Positions 26,753 through 35,642 are shown, numbered from the stretch's first letter. The stretch: DNA of 64,000 nt from an uncultured Clostridia bacterium (GCA_947303805.1 CAMYZE010000003.1:1-64000), one strand, 5' to 3'. The notes: generated by a model from the letters alone, not told the origin. Program-made: numbers and translations.

Positions 26753-28706
26753 ATCGTTCTCCTTTTATTCTATAATCACTTACAAGTTTTGTGATTCTCT
26801 TTTGATCTAAATAATCTATAATAAGTATAGCATACTTTCTTGATGTTTCAAGTTCTGTTCTAAGTTCTGGCATAGTTATCTTATCGCTCTTTTCAAATAA
26901 TTTATATACTATCTCAAGTGCTTTATCAAAGTGTGTCTTGTGAATGTAGTATTCATTTGATAGTTTAACAAGTTTACCCTCTCTTGCAAGGTCAACTATC
27001 ATCTGCCTAATCTCAAGTTTATTGTTTTTGCCATTTTTAACAGTAGCAAACTCATCAACGACTTCCTGAGTTGCTGGCATAGTGTATGCAGCATCAAGAT
27101 ACTTTTTCTCTATAGCAGATATTTCTTTAGACTGCTTATCGTCCATCACCACGTTGAAATCAGCTGCTGATATCAAGTCATTAACCTGTTTTATGACCTT
27201 CTTATCAATCATGTAATTTAAAAGATTTTCAAATGCTGTGTCGCCGACTTTTGTATATCTCTTAAACAATATACTTTTTATTTCTTCTTTCTTTTGACCC
27301 TTAGCTATAGGATTATCTCTATGGAACTTATTTAAAATGTCTAAGATATATTTTTTTGAACCCTCATAAAACTTGTTTGAAAGTATAATTGAACTATTAT
27401 TAATCTGGTCATATGTGTTGTCATTTTTATTTTTAATGGAATTAATAACCACTATTTGATTTTCATTTGCAAGCTCTTCAAGTTTAGTTTTGACATCATT
27501 TAGGCTTTGATTCATCTTTTTAGATAAGAATAATATGTCTGGAAAATCCGAACTTGAATCATTGATTATCTCAAGCAACACTTTCTTATCATCATTACTG
27601 TCTATTGCCTTAAAATGGTTGAGTGCGATGTCATCTTCCAATTTATATCTCTTTGATGAAATATTTAATACTATGCCGCCACCACAAGTTTCCGACGGAC
27701 TTACAAATCTTATAATGTACTTGTCTCCCCTCTTTATAGGAATAGGATTAAAAAATTTAAATTGCACATATTCATCATTTATTACTTTAACACTTGCCTC
27801 GGTCTGTTTAGAACCAAAGTTGAAATGAAGCTTCTCACCATTTTTTAGTTTCCTCTTAGCTGATTTAAACATCTTTACCTTGCAATCTATAATCTCACTC
27901 AATATTATAGAAGATTTTGAGGCAAGCACATCACCACGATTTAAATCGTCTTTTTTTACATTTAAAAGATTGATGGCAGTTCTTTGGCCTGCATATGCCG
28001 ATGGCTCTACTTTTCCGTGAGACTCAAGTTGGCGAACCTTTACCACTTTTTGTGAAGGGTAAATCATAAGCTCATCGCCTGTATCAATTTTACCTTCCAT
28101 AAGAGTGCCTGTTACGACAGTACCAAAACCTTCCATAGTAAATACTCTATCTATAGGAAGTCTTGTTAATTCTTTATTGTTGTTTCTTTCCCCTATTTCT
28201 TTTACGATGTCAAATATTTCTTCTTTAAGAACATCTATATTTTGACCTGTGAGACTTGATACACAGATCATCTTTGCATTTTCAAGATTTGATCCTGTGA
28301 CTAAATCCTTGACCTGGTCTTTTAAAATATTGAAATCTACTTTATTTTCAGAGTCAAGTTTTGTGAAAACAATGATTCCTTTTTTTATGCCGAGCGATTT
28401 TATAATTTCGAAATGTTCTATAGTCTGAGGTTTAATTCCTTCTTCAAGTGAAATAACAAGAAGGACTAAGTCAATGCCTCCAATTCCAGCAAGCATATTT
28501 TTTACAAACTTCTCATGTCCAGGCACATCAATAATTCCCAAATGAAGTCCTAAATCATTTGGGAGATTTGCGAAACCATTTTCAATGGTTATTCCTCTTT
28601 TCTTTTCTTCTTTTAAGCGGTCAGTATCAAAGCCAGTAAGAGCTTTAATTAAAAAGGTCTTACCATGATCCACATGACCCGCTGTACCTATAATAATATT
28701 TTGCAT
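26739..28706 (-). CDS. selB: Selenocysteine-specific elongation factor SelB
   Basis: 655 residues. GTPase motifs [36 protein letters not shown] and FTKLDSE are in order, followed by EF-Tu-like barrels ([20 protein letters not shown]) and a C-terminal winged-helix part that should bind the SECIS hairpin. It brings Sec-tRNA(Sec) to the UGA of prdB. Overlaps selA by 19 bases and prdX by 14 bases. Confidence 0.96.
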   Translation of the reverse strand: MQNIIIGTAGHVDHGKTFLIKALTGFDTDRLKEEKKRGITIENGFANLPNDLGLHLGIIDVPGHEKFVKNMLAGIGGIDLVLLVISLEEGIKPQTIEHFEIIKSLGIKKGIIVFTKLDSENKVDFNILKDQVKDLVTGSNLENAKMICVSSLTGQNIDVLKEEIFDIVKEIGERNNNKELTRLPIDRVFTMEGFGTVVTGTLMEGKIDTGDELMIYPSQKVVKVRQLESHGKVEPSAYAGQRTAINLLNVKKDDLNRGDVLASKSSIILSEIIDCKVKMFKSAKRKLKNGEKLHFNFGSKQTEASVKVINDEYVQFKFFNPIPIKRGDKYIIRFVSPSETCGGGIVLNISSKRYKLEDDIALNHFKAIDSNDDKKVLLEIINDSSSDFPDILFLSKKMNQSLNDVKTKLEELANENQIVVINSIKNKNDNTYDQINNSSIILSNKFYEGSKKYILDILNKFHRDNPIAKGQKKEEIKSILFKRYTKVGDTAFENLLNYMIDKKVIKQVNDLISAADFNVVMDDKQSKEISAIEKKYLDAAYTMPATQEVVDEFATVKNGKNNKLEIRQMIVDLAREGKLVKLSNEYYIHKTHFDKALEIVYKLFEKSDKITMPELRTELETSRKYAILIIDYLDQKRITKLVSDYRIKGERYGKI

Positions 28707-30073
28707 AACTCATCAATTAACATTTTTATATCATCCTCAAGTACAGTTCTTACATCTACGAGCACCTTATCATGCGCCACTCTCACAATAATTGGCACAT
28801 CAAGAGCCCTTAACTCTCTCTCTATCTTTTCAGCCGCCTTGTCCTTCTTTATTATTGAAACTGCATAGCCATCAAGATACACATCTGGTGCAGTTCCACC
28901 GCCAACTTGGTCTTTTATCTCTTCTACACTAATTTCTGCTTTACATTTTGATTTTAGTTCATTTGCAATTTTTTCTGCTTTATCTTTTAACTCATCTCTA
29001 CTTGCTGTGATCATATTTAAAATTGGTATGTTCTTTTTTGCTCTCTTCACATCATAATATTCAAATAAAGTAGAAGTGAGCGCCGCAATAGTAAACTTGT
29101 CAACTCTGAATGCTCTAGCAAGAGGATGTTTCTTCATTTTGTTTATATACTTTGCTTTACCTATTATGATGCCAGCCTGAGGACCACCTAAGAGTTTATC
29201 CCCACTAAATAATATCACATCTGCTCCATCTTTCACAAGATTTGGAACAGTTGGCTCGTCAATGCCATACTCATTTAAATCTACGAAGAGCCCATTTCCC
29301 ATATCGTAAATAACTGGTATATTAAACTCCTCTCCAAGCGGCATAAGGTCTTTTAACTCTGCACTCTCAGTAAAACCTACAACTCTATAATTACTAGTGT
29401 GAACTTTCATTATTGCTGCAGTTTTTTCTTCATCAAATGCATCTCTATAATCAGAAAGTTTTGTCTTATTAGTTGTACCAATTTCTTTAAGTATTGCTCC
29501 GCTTTCAGCCATGACATCCGGAATTCTAAATGAGCCTCCTATCTCTATTAACTCTCCACGAGAAATTATAACTTCTTTTTCATGTGCAAGTGCAGCAAGT
29601 ACTATTATAGTAGCTGCAGCATTATTATTGACAACCATCGCAGCTTCGCAACCAGTGAGTTCAGTGATTAATTTTTCTATGTGGGATTGTCTGTCACCTC
29701 TCTCGCCTCTCTTTAAATCATATTCAAGATTTGAATAATTGTACGCAACGCTTATCATAGCATCTGTAGCATCTTTTGATATGACAGCACGACCGAGATT
29801 GGTGTGAAGCACTGTGCCTGTAGCATTGATAAGTTTCCTAAGACTATGTTTTGATTTCTTTTCTACTTTAGAAATCACTTTTTCTATAAGCTTTCTCTTG
29901 TCAATGTCTTTTTCAATCCCATTTAAAATATTTGCACGAGTGTCGATTATGACCTCTCTTATGCAGTTAGTCAAAAAATCGTGCGGAGTTTTTTCTACAA
30001 TAGAAACCAGCTCCTTGTCCTTAAGAATCTCGTCAACTTGTGGAATTTTTCTTAATATTTCGTTTTTTTCCAT
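28688..30073 (-). CDS. selA: L-seryl-tRNA(Sec) selenium transferase SelA
   Basis: 461 residues from the ATG at 30073, with GGGTGG upstream; the longer frame runs into the selC terminator. RKLINATGTVLHTNLGRAVI and the PLP-lysine motif LFSGDKLLGGPQAG are diagnostic. It converts Ser-tRNA(Sec) to Sec-tRNA(Sec) with selenophosphate. First protein gene after selC. The selenophosphate synthetase SelD is not in this window. Confidence 0.96.
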   Translation of the reverse strand: MEKNEILRKIPQVDEILKDKELVSIVEKTPHDFLTNCIREVIIDTRANILNGIEKDIDKRKLIEKVISKVEKKSKHSLRKLINATGTVLHTNLGRAVISKDATDAMISVAYNYSNLEYDLKRGERGDRQSHIEKLITELTGCEAAMVVNNNAAATIIVLAALAHEKEVIISRGELIEIGGSFRIPDVMAESGAILKEIGTTNKTKLSDYRDAFDEEKTAAIMKVHTSNYRVVGFTESAELKDLMPLGEEFNIPVIYDMGNGLFVDLNEYGIDEPTVPNLVKDGADVILFSGDKLLGGPQAGIIIGKAKYINKMKKHPLARAFRVDKFTIAALTSTLFEYYDVKRAKKNIPILNMITASRDELKDKAEKIANELKSKCKAEISVEEIKDQVGGGTAPDVYLDGYAVSIIKKDKAAEKIERELRALDVPIIVRVAHDKVLVDVRTVLEDDIKMLIDELCKILL

Positions 30074-30095
30074 ACTATCCACCCGAAATAAAAAA

Positions 30096-30116
30096 GTTCT
30101 TTGGAAACCAAAGAAC
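30096..30116 (-). terminator. Terminator between selC and selA
   Basis: GTTCTTTGG-aaa-CCAAAGAAC followed on the minus strand by a run of T. It lies 47 bases past the tRNA and would end the tRNA transcript or lower read-through into selA. Confidence 0.85.
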
Positions 30117-30162
30117 ATTAAAAAAATTATCTCATTTCCCTTGGTTTCAACTAATTAATAAA

Positions 30163-30252
30163 CGGAGACGCTAGGAATCGAACCTAGCCGAAAGTTTAAC
30201 TTTCACAACGGTGTTGAAGACCGCGGGGCGCACCAGCTACCCTCCTATCTCC
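30163..30252 (-). tRNA. selC: tRNA-Sec (anticodon TCA)
   Basis: 90 bases with an anticodon arm GCGGT-CTTCAAC-ACCGT whose loop centre is TCA, a long variable arm (GAAAGTTAAACTTTC), a T arm CTAGG-TTCGATT-CCTAG and a GGAGA.../...TCTCC acceptor followed by G. The extended acceptor is imperfect near the T arm, so the ends may be off by one. CCA is not encoded. Directly upstream of selA. Confidence 0.92.
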
Positions 30253-30346
30253 CAATCAATTGAATGTGAAAATATTTATTCAATTATAGTGATATTAGCA
30301 CAAAATAGGAGGTTAGTCAATAATAGCAAAATATATGTAGATAATA

Positions 30347-30385
30347 GAAAATCCCGATTGCTCGGGATTACAAATGGAACGATAT
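30347..30385. repeat. 39-bp direct repeat with terminator hairpin, left side of TA unit 1
   Basis: ATCCCGA-ttgc-TCGGGAT hairpin followed by TACAAATGGAACGATAT. The same string with one or two changes lies at 31166-31204, on the other side of the PIN/RelB pair. Bases 30311-30369 also recur at 32465-32520 beside the second TA unit. Confidence 0.75.
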
Positions 30386-30389
30386 AAAA

Positions 30390-30800
30390 TTACTTAAGAA
30401 TCGAAATTAATTCTTTCGGTGTCAGCGCCTTCACTCTTGAATTTTTAAAGTCTTTTATGTTTCTTGTAATTATATAATTCATTTTATTTTGATATGCACA
30501 AGCATCTTGCAAACAATCTTCAAAATCATTAAACGTTTCATTTTTCACCGCATTGTAAACCTCAGTATGGTTAGCACTGCAAACTGTAAGCGCTAGACAG
30601 ATAATCTTAAGGCACTTCCTTCTATTTTCTACGCTTTCATTTCTCAAGACATACCAAAGATTTGAAATCGAGTGCATAGCTATAAAGCCTTCAACATTTT
30701 CATGAGTGCATTTCATTAAAACTTCTTTTGATACTTTGTAAAAAGGCTCTCGTTTAAGCAAGAAATCTATTATGACATTAGTATCAATTAATACTTTCAT
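30390..30800 (-). CDS. PIN-domain toxin
   Basis: 136 residues. MKVLIDTNVIIDFLLKREPF gives the first catalytic Asp of the PIN fold; FNDFEDCLQDACAYQNKMNY and IITRNIKDFKNSRVKALTPK give the later acidic residues and the usual C-terminal motif. PIN toxins are Mg2+-dependent RNases that often cut tRNA or rRNA. It overlaps the antitoxin gene by 17 bases. A RelB-type partner is less common than VapB for this fold. Confidence 0.85.
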   Translation of the reverse strand: MKVLIDTNVIIDFLLKREPFYKVSKEVLMKCTHENVEGFIAMHSISNLWYVLRNESVENRRKCLKIICLALTVCSANHTEVYNAVKNETFNDFEDCLQDACAYQNKMNYIITRNIKDFKNSRVKALTPKELISILK

Positions 30801-31086
30801 ACTTCTCTATTATCGCATTATAGATTTCGTCCTTTTCGTCAAGATTATTCGAAATATTCAAATGCATCGAGTCAAGCTCCTCAATAGCATGCGCCTTTTT
30901 CTTTCTAATCTCATCTTCCAAAACTTCATCATCATTAATTGAAAATGGTATTCCGTTCATCTTAAGAGTTTTTTTAAAGAAAAGTTTTACAGCACTTGAT
31001 AAGTCAAGTCCCAAATCCTCATAAATTTTACTTGCTTCATTTTTTAATTTTTCATCAACCCTAAATTGAACTAAAGTGTTAGTCAT
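30784..31086 (-). CDS. RelB/DinJ-type antitoxin
   Basis: 100 residues from the ATG at 31086 after GGAGG. TLVQFRVDEKLKNEASKIYE with DLGLDLSSAVKLFFKKTL is the ribbon-helix-helix of RelB/DinJ antitoxins. The C-terminus should wrap the PIN toxin. It probably represses its own promoter at the inverted repeat 31120-31139. Confidence 0.85.
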   Translation of the reverse strand: MTNTLVQFRVDEKLKNEASKIYEDLGLDLSSAVKLFFKKTLKMNGIPFSINDDEVLEDEIRKKKAHAIEELDSMHLNISNNLDEKDEIYNAIIEKYESIN

Positions 31087-31102
31087 ACACACCTCCAACT
31101 TT

Positions 31103-31139
31103 AGTATAGCATTGCCGTCATCATTTGTCAACAAATGAT
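31103..31139 (-). promoter_or_regulatory. Promoter and operator of the RelB/PIN unit
   Basis: TTGACA (31131-31126), 17 bases and TATACT (31108-31103). A perfect inverted repeat ATCATTTGT-tg-ACAAATGAT (31120-31139) covers the -35 box, as expected for antitoxin autoregulation. Confidence 0.8.
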
Positions 31140-31165
31140 TATGTATCCATTTTAGGGCCACAACT

Positions 31166-31204
31166 AAAAATCCCGATTGCTCGGGATTACAAATAGAACG
31201 ATAT
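31166..31204. repeat. 39-bp direct repeat, right side of TA unit 1
   Basis: AATCCCGATTGCTCGGGATT then ACAAATAGAACGATAT. Second copy of the repeat at 30347-30385. Confidence 0.75.
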
Positions 31205-31213
31205 TTAAATTAG

Positions 31214-31319
31214 AAATAAAGGGGACGGTGATTATTATTGTTACTTTATAATTAAATTTTTAGATTTTTATAAAAAAGTCAAATAGCTGAACAATATTAT
31301 TCAACGTCCCTTTTATTTT
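31214..31319. mobile_element. MITE copy 1 (~106 bp)
   Basis: Begins AAATAAAGGGGACGGTGATT and ends in AACAATATTATTCAACGTCC plus CTTTTATTT. The two ends are inverted repeats of about 30 bases; the middle is A/T-rich and non-coding. Three more copies lie at 32362, 33445 and 37708. Confidence 0.8.
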
Positions 31320-31320
31320 A

Positions 31321-31440
31321 AAAATTGTTGGCAAAAAATACACATATTATGATATAATTCACATAGATACTTAGATTTGACTAAAAACATAGAAAAATTA
31401 CTAGTTTTAGCGATAGTCAAATTGGGAGTATACTAAAACA
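31321..31440 (+). repeat. Leader repeat copy A with 36-bp palindromic end site
   Basis: A ~115-bp string holding a TATGATATAAT promoter-like -10, an inverted pair ATTTGACTA/TAGTCAAAT, and ending in the imperfect palindrome GTTTTAG...CTAAAAC (31404-31439). It is about 85% identical to 36331-36450 but is followed by an unrelated gene fragment. Confidence 0.7.
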
Positions 31441-31444
31441 AAAA

Positions 31445-31801
31445 ATGATATTTTTTTATCCTGCATATAATATAAGAGATGAATCAAAAATAAGACTCGA
31501 TAATGCAAGACAGTATGGAAATGAATTTAAAGTTCAAGATGCAGTAGTTAGTAGAAAATACGGAATAGATGCATTGAGTTTTGACATATATGATTTGATG
31601 AATAATTTTAATAAAAGTGTATTAATACTACATGGAAACAAAGATGAAATCATCCCTATTTCTTATTCCGAAAAGACTTGTAATATATTAAAGAATTCTA
31701 AGCTATATAAAATTAAAAATGGTGGTCATGGATTTAAAGGTACTACTTTTGTTATTGCAGTAAGAGAACTTTTGAAGTTTATAAATAATAAAACTGTATA
31801 A
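31445..31801 (+). pseudogene. Truncated alpha/beta hydrolase
   Basis: 118 codons corresponding to the C-terminal half of an alpha/beta hydrolase: VLILHGNKDEIIPISYSEKT holds the acid residue and IKNGGHGFKG the catalytic His. The nucleophile elbow with its Ser is absent, and the start joins directly to the leader repeat, so the 5' half has been lost. A functional enzyme is unlikely. Confidence 0.75.
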
Positions 31802-31814
31802 GGAGATAAAAAAT

Positions 31815-32351
31815 ATGAAAAAATTATTATTTTGTATTATAACTCTTATAATGATGTTTACAAACATTGCTTTTGCAAATCCTTTAACATTAAATGAAGC
31901 AAAAAATAATGCTTTAAAGTTTTTTTCTTTAGAAAATAAATCCATAACATGGGTAAAAGAAAAACAAGAATTTGAAAAAAAGTATAACTATACAAAATTT
32001 GAATTTGAGTTTATTGATGATATTACAAAACATGAATATGAAATTGAAATTGATGTAAATACAGGAGAAATAATAAAGTATAGTTGTAATAAAGAAAAAT
32101 CACTTTATGAAAAAACTTTAAATAATTATACAAGTAATTCTGATATATCTTTAAATAAAGTTAAAGAAATCATAATGAAGGACCTTACAAATAGAAACAT
32201 TAAAAACATAAATAGTGATAATATAATCATCAAAATAGACAAAGAAGATAATAGATATGTATATGAAGCAAAGTATTATGTTGATTTTAAAGAATACAAA
32301 TACCAAATAGATAAAAACTCAGGAAATATATTAAAATTTGAAATAGATTAA
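31815..32351 (+). CDS. Exported PepSY-domain protein
   Basis: 178 residues. Signal peptide MKKLLFCIITLIMMFTNIAF then ANPLT. Two PepSY-like repeats are visible: YEIEIDVNTGEIIKYSCN and EYKYQIDKNSGNILKFEID. PepSY proteins can inhibit or modulate secreted proteases. GGAGAT lies before the start. It lies 13 bases after the hydrolase fragment and before a MITE copy. Confidence 0.75.
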   Translation: MKKLLFCIITLIMMFTNIAFANPLTLNEAKNNALKFFSLENKSITWVKEKQEFEKKYNYTKFEFEFIDDITKHEYEIEIDVNTGEIIKYSCNKEKSLYEKTLNNYTSNSDISLNKVKEIIMKDLTNRNIKNINSDNIIIKIDKEDNRYVYEAKYYVDFKEYKYQIDKNSGNILKFEID

Positions 32352-32361
32352 TATAAAAGTG

Positions 32362-32459
32362 AAAATAAAGGGTACGGTGATTATTATTGTTACTTTATAA
32401 TTAAATTTTTATAAAAAAGTCAAATAACTGAACAATATTATTCTCCGTCCCTTTTATTC
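32362..32459. mobile_element. MITE copy 2 (~98 bp, short internal deletion)
   Basis: AAAATAAAGGGTACGGTGAT ... CTCCGTCCCTTTTATT. About 8 bases of the A/T-rich centre are missing compared with the other copies. Confidence 0.8.
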
Positions 32460-32464
32460 TAGGG

Positions 32465-32520
32465 GGTTAGTCAATAATATCAAAATATATGTAGATAATA
32501 GAAAATCCCGATCACTCGGG
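32465..32520. repeat. Second copy of the 30311-30369 repeat, at the end of TA unit 2
   Basis: GGTTAGTCAATAATATCAAA ... GATAATAGAAAATCCCGA with the hairpin ATCCCGA-tcac-TCGGGA(A)T. The same ~56-bp string stands after the first TA unit, so a segment has been duplicated. Confidence 0.7.
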
Positions 32521-32529
32521 AATAAATTA

Positions 32530-32790
32530 TTAATTGTTATAATGATCTTTACAAGATGCAATAATCACTATGCCATTTTCTAACTTGTAAACCAACCTAT
32601 TCTTTTCATCAATTCTTCTACTCCACCATCCGGTCTTATCCCCCTTTAATTGTTCAGGCTTGCCAATGCCATTATTACCATTTCTTTGAATGTCTTTTAC
32701 TAAATCATTTATTCGCTTTAAAGTTTTTTTATCTTCACTTTGCCAAGACAAATACTCTTGCCAAGCTTTTTCATGCCATTGTAATTTCAT
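32530..32790 (-). CDS. YoeB/Txe-family mRNA interferase toxin
   Basis: 86 residues, the normal length. KLQWHEKAWQEYLSWQSEDK, GKPEQLKGDKTGWWSRRIDE and the terminal CKDHYNN include the Glu, Arg and His used by YoeB for ribosome-dependent mRNA cleavage. It lies 8 bases after its antitoxin gene. Confidence 0.9.
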   Translation of the reverse strand: MKLQWHEKAWQEYLSWQSEDKKTLKRINDLVKDIQRNGNNGIGKPEQLKGDKTGWWSRRIDEKNRLVYKLENGIVIIASCKDHYNN

Positions 32791-32798
32791 TCGACCAC

Positions 32799-33053
32799 CT
32801 ATGCATCAATTAAATCATGCTCTACAAGTTTTGCCTTTCCACTTTCAATCTCATCTATAATTTTTGTCAAATGCGACATATTTTCTTTTGAATAGAACGG
32901 ATCTCTTTCTACACTAAAAGGAAGTTTTTGATTGGCAATTACATTTTTTACAAACATACTAACTGCAGTAGATATGCTCATACCTACATCGTTACAAAAC
33001 TCCTCAAATAAATGTTTGTCATTTGAATCTAATCTTACACTAATAGTTGACAT
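32799..33053 (-). CDS. DinJ/RelB-type antitoxin of the YoeB-like toxin
   Basis: 84 residues. MSTISVRLDSNDKHLFEEFC with DVGMSISTAVSMFVKNVI is a ribbon-helix-helix. Pairing of a DinJ-type antitoxin with a YoeB-type toxin is seen in Firmicutes. Its promoter overlaps a palindrome, consistent with autoregulation. Confidence 0.87.
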   Translation of the reverse strand: MSTISVRLDSNDKHLFEEFCNDVGMSISTAVSMFVKNVIANQKLPFSVERDPFYSKENMSHLTKIIDEIESGKAKLVEHDLIDA

Positions 33054-33082
33054 AATATGTACCTCTCAAATCTGTGTGCATG

Positions 33083-33144
33083 TGTAATACGATTGCGCGA
33101 TATTTATTACAATGTATTATAACTAAATTATGCATTTTTGTCAA
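33083..33144 (-). promoter_or_regulatory. Promoter and operator of TA unit 2
   Basis: TTGACA (33144-33139), 17 bases and TATAAT (33121-33116), then the inverted repeat TGTAATA...TATTACA (33111-33083) over the expected transcription start. The -35 box contains the stop codon of the upstream PIN fragment. Confidence 0.75.
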
Positions 33145-33398
33145 TAATCACTTAACAAGATATTTTTTTTAAACTCGTCAAGCAATATGACATTTATTTG
33201 ATCATACTTTTTCAGCTCTTTGTCATTTGTAATGAAGTAATCGCATCTATTATTGATGGCTATAGATAGTTGAAATGCATCTATTAACTTAATAGGAGTA
33301 TAATTTGCCCTTATTTCCAATGCAGTCTTATATTCGCGAATTCCTATACCTAATTTATTAATCCCAAACTCTTCAATAAAACTATCCATCATGATCAT
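33141..33398 (-). pseudogene. C-terminal fragment of a PIN-domain protein
   Basis: 85 codons: KLIDAFQLSIAINNRCDYFI with TNDKELKKYDQINVI corresponds to the second half of a PIN toxin. The N-terminal Asp motif is missing and no antitoxin lies upstream. Its 3' end has been taken up by the promoter of TA unit 2. Confidence 0.7.
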
Positions 33399-33444
33399 TT
33401 TTTTTAGTTTGCTTATTTCTCTGAGGTAATACCTTCATCTCAAG

Positions 33445-33548
33445 AAATAAAGGGGACGGTGATTATTATTGTTACTTTATAATTAAATTTTTAGATTTTA
33501 TAAAAAAACCAAATAACTGAACAATATTATTCTCCGTCCCTTTTATTT
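33445..33548. mobile_element. MITE copy 3 (~104 bp) with an extra half end
   Basis: AAATAAAGGGGACGGTGATT ... CTCCGTCCCTTTTATTT. The right end is followed at once by a second CGTCCCTTTTATTTTTT (33549-33565), as if a second copy had been nested or deleted there. This extra end overlaps the last codons of the radical SAM gene. Confidence 0.8.
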
Positions 33549-33556
33549 CGTCCCTT

Positions 33557-34435
33557 TTATTTTTTTGCTGACTGTCTCACTTCTTCATGATAAAAATAAT
33601 TAACTATTACCGGTGGTTTCCCGAAGTCAGCCCATTTAGAATCATCATCTCTTACATATAGCATATTTTCCTCTTTTGCATATTTTTTTAAATCTTTATC
33701 TAATATTTCCCAATAACTTCTATCACCACAGTTATATATTTCATCATAAAGAGGTGTAAATTTTGGATATTTTGTCTTAATATATTTTAGTATCCTTGCT
33801 TTATAATCTCCTCTTAGATTTAAGTTCTCAAGCCATACAAAATTACAAAACTTTTTAGCTCTATTAATTATTTTTTTTACATCAGTTATCCCTGGGAATA
33901 TTGGAGATATAAAGCAAGATGTATAAATCCCATTTTTATATAACTCTTTCATAGCATTAAGTCTTCTCTCTATGCTCGCACCTTTATCCATATTTTTCTT
34001 AAAATCTTCATCAAGTGTATTTATTGAAAATGACACTCTCGCATTTTTAAATGTTTTAATCAAATCTAAATCTCTTAATATTAAATCTGATCTTGTAGAA
34101 ATAGTCAGTTTTATCCCACTATCTTTAAGCTCTTCAAGTAGTGTTCTCGTTCTTTTATATTTAGATTCTAATGGTTGATATGGGTCAGTGACTGTACCAA
34201 ACATTAAAATTTTATCTTTATATTTTTTAGGATTTTTAATAGGCTCCCAATATTTAACATCTACAAAATCTCCCCATGGTTCTTTATGATTTGTGAATCT
34301 CTTCATAAATGATGCATAACAATATTTACAACCATGAGCACAGCCAACATAAGGATTTACTGCATAGTCTCCTATTGGCACATTCGTTTTTGTCAAAATA
34401 CTTTTTACATTAATTTCTTTTACTTTAATTGGCAT
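33557..34435 (-). CDS. Radical SAM protein, SPL (spore photoproduct lyase)-like family
   Basis: 292 residues; AAGGAG stands before the ATG at 34435. PYVGCAHGCKYCYASFMKRF has the CxxxCxxC cluster motif; GTVTDPYQPLESKYKRTRTL and SFSINTLDEDF follow as in the Rv2578c/SplB-like group. No reaction is established for this branch. The last residues lie in a MITE end, so the C-terminus may have been changed. Co-directional with the GNAT gene upstream. Confidence 0.82.
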   Translation of the reverse strand: MPIKVKEINVKSILTKTNVPIGDYAVNPYVGCAHGCKYCYASFMKRFTNHKEPWGDFVDVKYWEPIKNPKKYKDKILMFGTVTDPYQPLESKYKRTRTLLEELKDSGIKLTISTRSDLILRDLDLIKTFKNARVSFSINTLDEDFKKNMDKGASIERRLNAMKELYKNGIYTSCFISPIFPGITDVKKIINRAKKFCNFVWLENLNLRGDYKARILKYIKTKYPKFTPLYDEIYNCGDRSYWEILDKDLKKYAKEENMLYVRDDDSKWADFGKPPVIVNYFYHEEVRQSAKK

Positions 34436-34438
34436 ACA

Positions 34439-34912
34439 TTAAACTCCTTCAAATTTCATATAATTTACCATATCGACAAAACCTATCTCTTCATAAAGAT
34501 TTTTTGCTATATCTGAACTTTCAAGATAAATTTTATGAGCGTTATGCTCTTTTGCATCTAATATTAAAGTCTCTATAATTTTTTTCCCAGCTCCACACTT
34601 ACGATATTTATGTTCTATATAAATATTCATTAAATATCCATTTTTCCCTGTCATATTATCAGGTGATGGCATTTCCTCTTGATAGCATATTCCACCACAA
34701 CCAATTATTTCATTTGTATCAGCATTAATTGCAAAAAAGGCAGAATGTGTCCCATCTATTAAATGTTTTTTATAATAATTCTCATTATTTAATATTAATT
34801 CAGAATGTTTTTCAATATCATTAACCATAAAAACTTCTGATAAAACTTTCTTCCTCCAATCCATAAGAAGATTTAAACTTTCAATTCCTATTTTTTTAAT
34901 TGTTATTTCCAT
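34439..34912 (-). CDS. GNAT-family N-acetyltransferase
   Basis: 157 residues from the ATG at 34912, 8 bases after GAAGG; an ATG at 34918 is too close. NIYIEHKYRKCGAGKKIIET is the acetyl-CoA-binding motif A with R/Q-x-x-G-x-G/A, and LYEEIGFVDMVNYMKFE the usual end. Substrate unknown. Three bases before the SPL gene start, so translation is probably coupled. Confidence 0.85.
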   Translation of the reverse strand: MEITIKKIGIESLNLLMDWRKKVLSEVFMVNDIEKHSELILNNENYYKKHLIDGTHSAFFAINADTNEIIGCGGICYQEEMPSPDNMTGKNGYLMNIYIEHKYRKCGAGKKIIETLILDAKEHNAHKIYLESSDIAKNLYEEIGFVDMVNYMKFEGV

Positions 34913-34970
34913 AATCATTACCTTCTTTTAATACAACTGGCATATTTGTCATATCTTCTGCAATCAATTC

Positions 34971-35642
34971 CTATTTCTCCTCTAATATTTTTTTTATACC
35001 CTTAGCACTTCTTATATCTGCATCTTTAAAATGATTTCCTTGATTTAACTCGTATGTCACATCTATACCTAAATTTTTATAATATTTAAATAAACTTTCA
35101 GTATTAGCTTGAACTGTTTTTAACATTTTATTTTTTACACTTGCTTCTTTATCACCAAGAGAAAAATAAATCTTATTAGGAACTTTTTTCATCTTGTTTG
35201 ACATACAATATTTTATAAAATCAGGGAACCAAAGAGAACCCGACATACTTGCCACCCTATCAAAAATATCTGTATTGTATATGGAATATATTGCGAATAA
35301 TCCAGCAAGTGAATAACCACTTATTCCTATGAAATTAGGATTCCCATTCAACTTCATTTTTGCATTAGGGATAATATCATTAATTAAGATTGAAAGATAT
35401 TTATCTGCTCCACCTGTGCAAGGTGTATCGCTTTCTGAAAGTGGTGGGCAATACCAAGGAGTCATATCATCATCCCAATTCAAATTTCCTACTACAAGAA
35501 AATTAAATTCCAAACTACTAATTTCTATCGTTTTTTCGTAAATTGATTTGCCATCACCTTCATATGTATTAAAAACGATTAAAGGCATATTCTTTTTATC
35601 TGTTAAATATAGTGTTATTTCTTTATTTTTTTCTATATTCAT
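34971..35642 (-). CDS. Alpha/beta hydrolase, esterase of the Fes/BesA type
   Basis: 223 residues. GISGYSLAGLFAIYSIYNTD is the GxSxG nucleophile elbow; GDKEASVKNK and NQGNHFKDADI can supply the acid and the His. WYCPPLSESDTPCTGGADKY is typical of siderophore-esterase-like or S-formylglutathione-hydrolase-like proteins. Its ATG overlaps the TGA of the MarR gene by 4 bases, so it is likely controlled by that regulator. Substrate unknown. Confidence 0.82.
   Translation of the reverse strand: MNIEKNKEITLYLTDKKNMPLIVFNTYEGDGKSIYEKTIEISSLEFNFLVVGNLNWDDDMTPWYCPPLSESDTPCTGGADKYLSILINDIIPNAKMKLNGNPNFIGISGYSLAGLFAIYSIYNTDIFDRVASMSGSLWFPDFIKYCMSNKMKKVPNKIYFSLGDKEASVKNKMLKTVQANTESLFKYYKNLGIDVTYELNQGNHFKDADIRSAKGIKKILEEK

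Noticed and set aside
33549..33565. Fifth MITE copy
   Set aside because: Only a right end is present (CGTCCCTTTTATTTTTT); it is treated as a remnant attached to copy 3.
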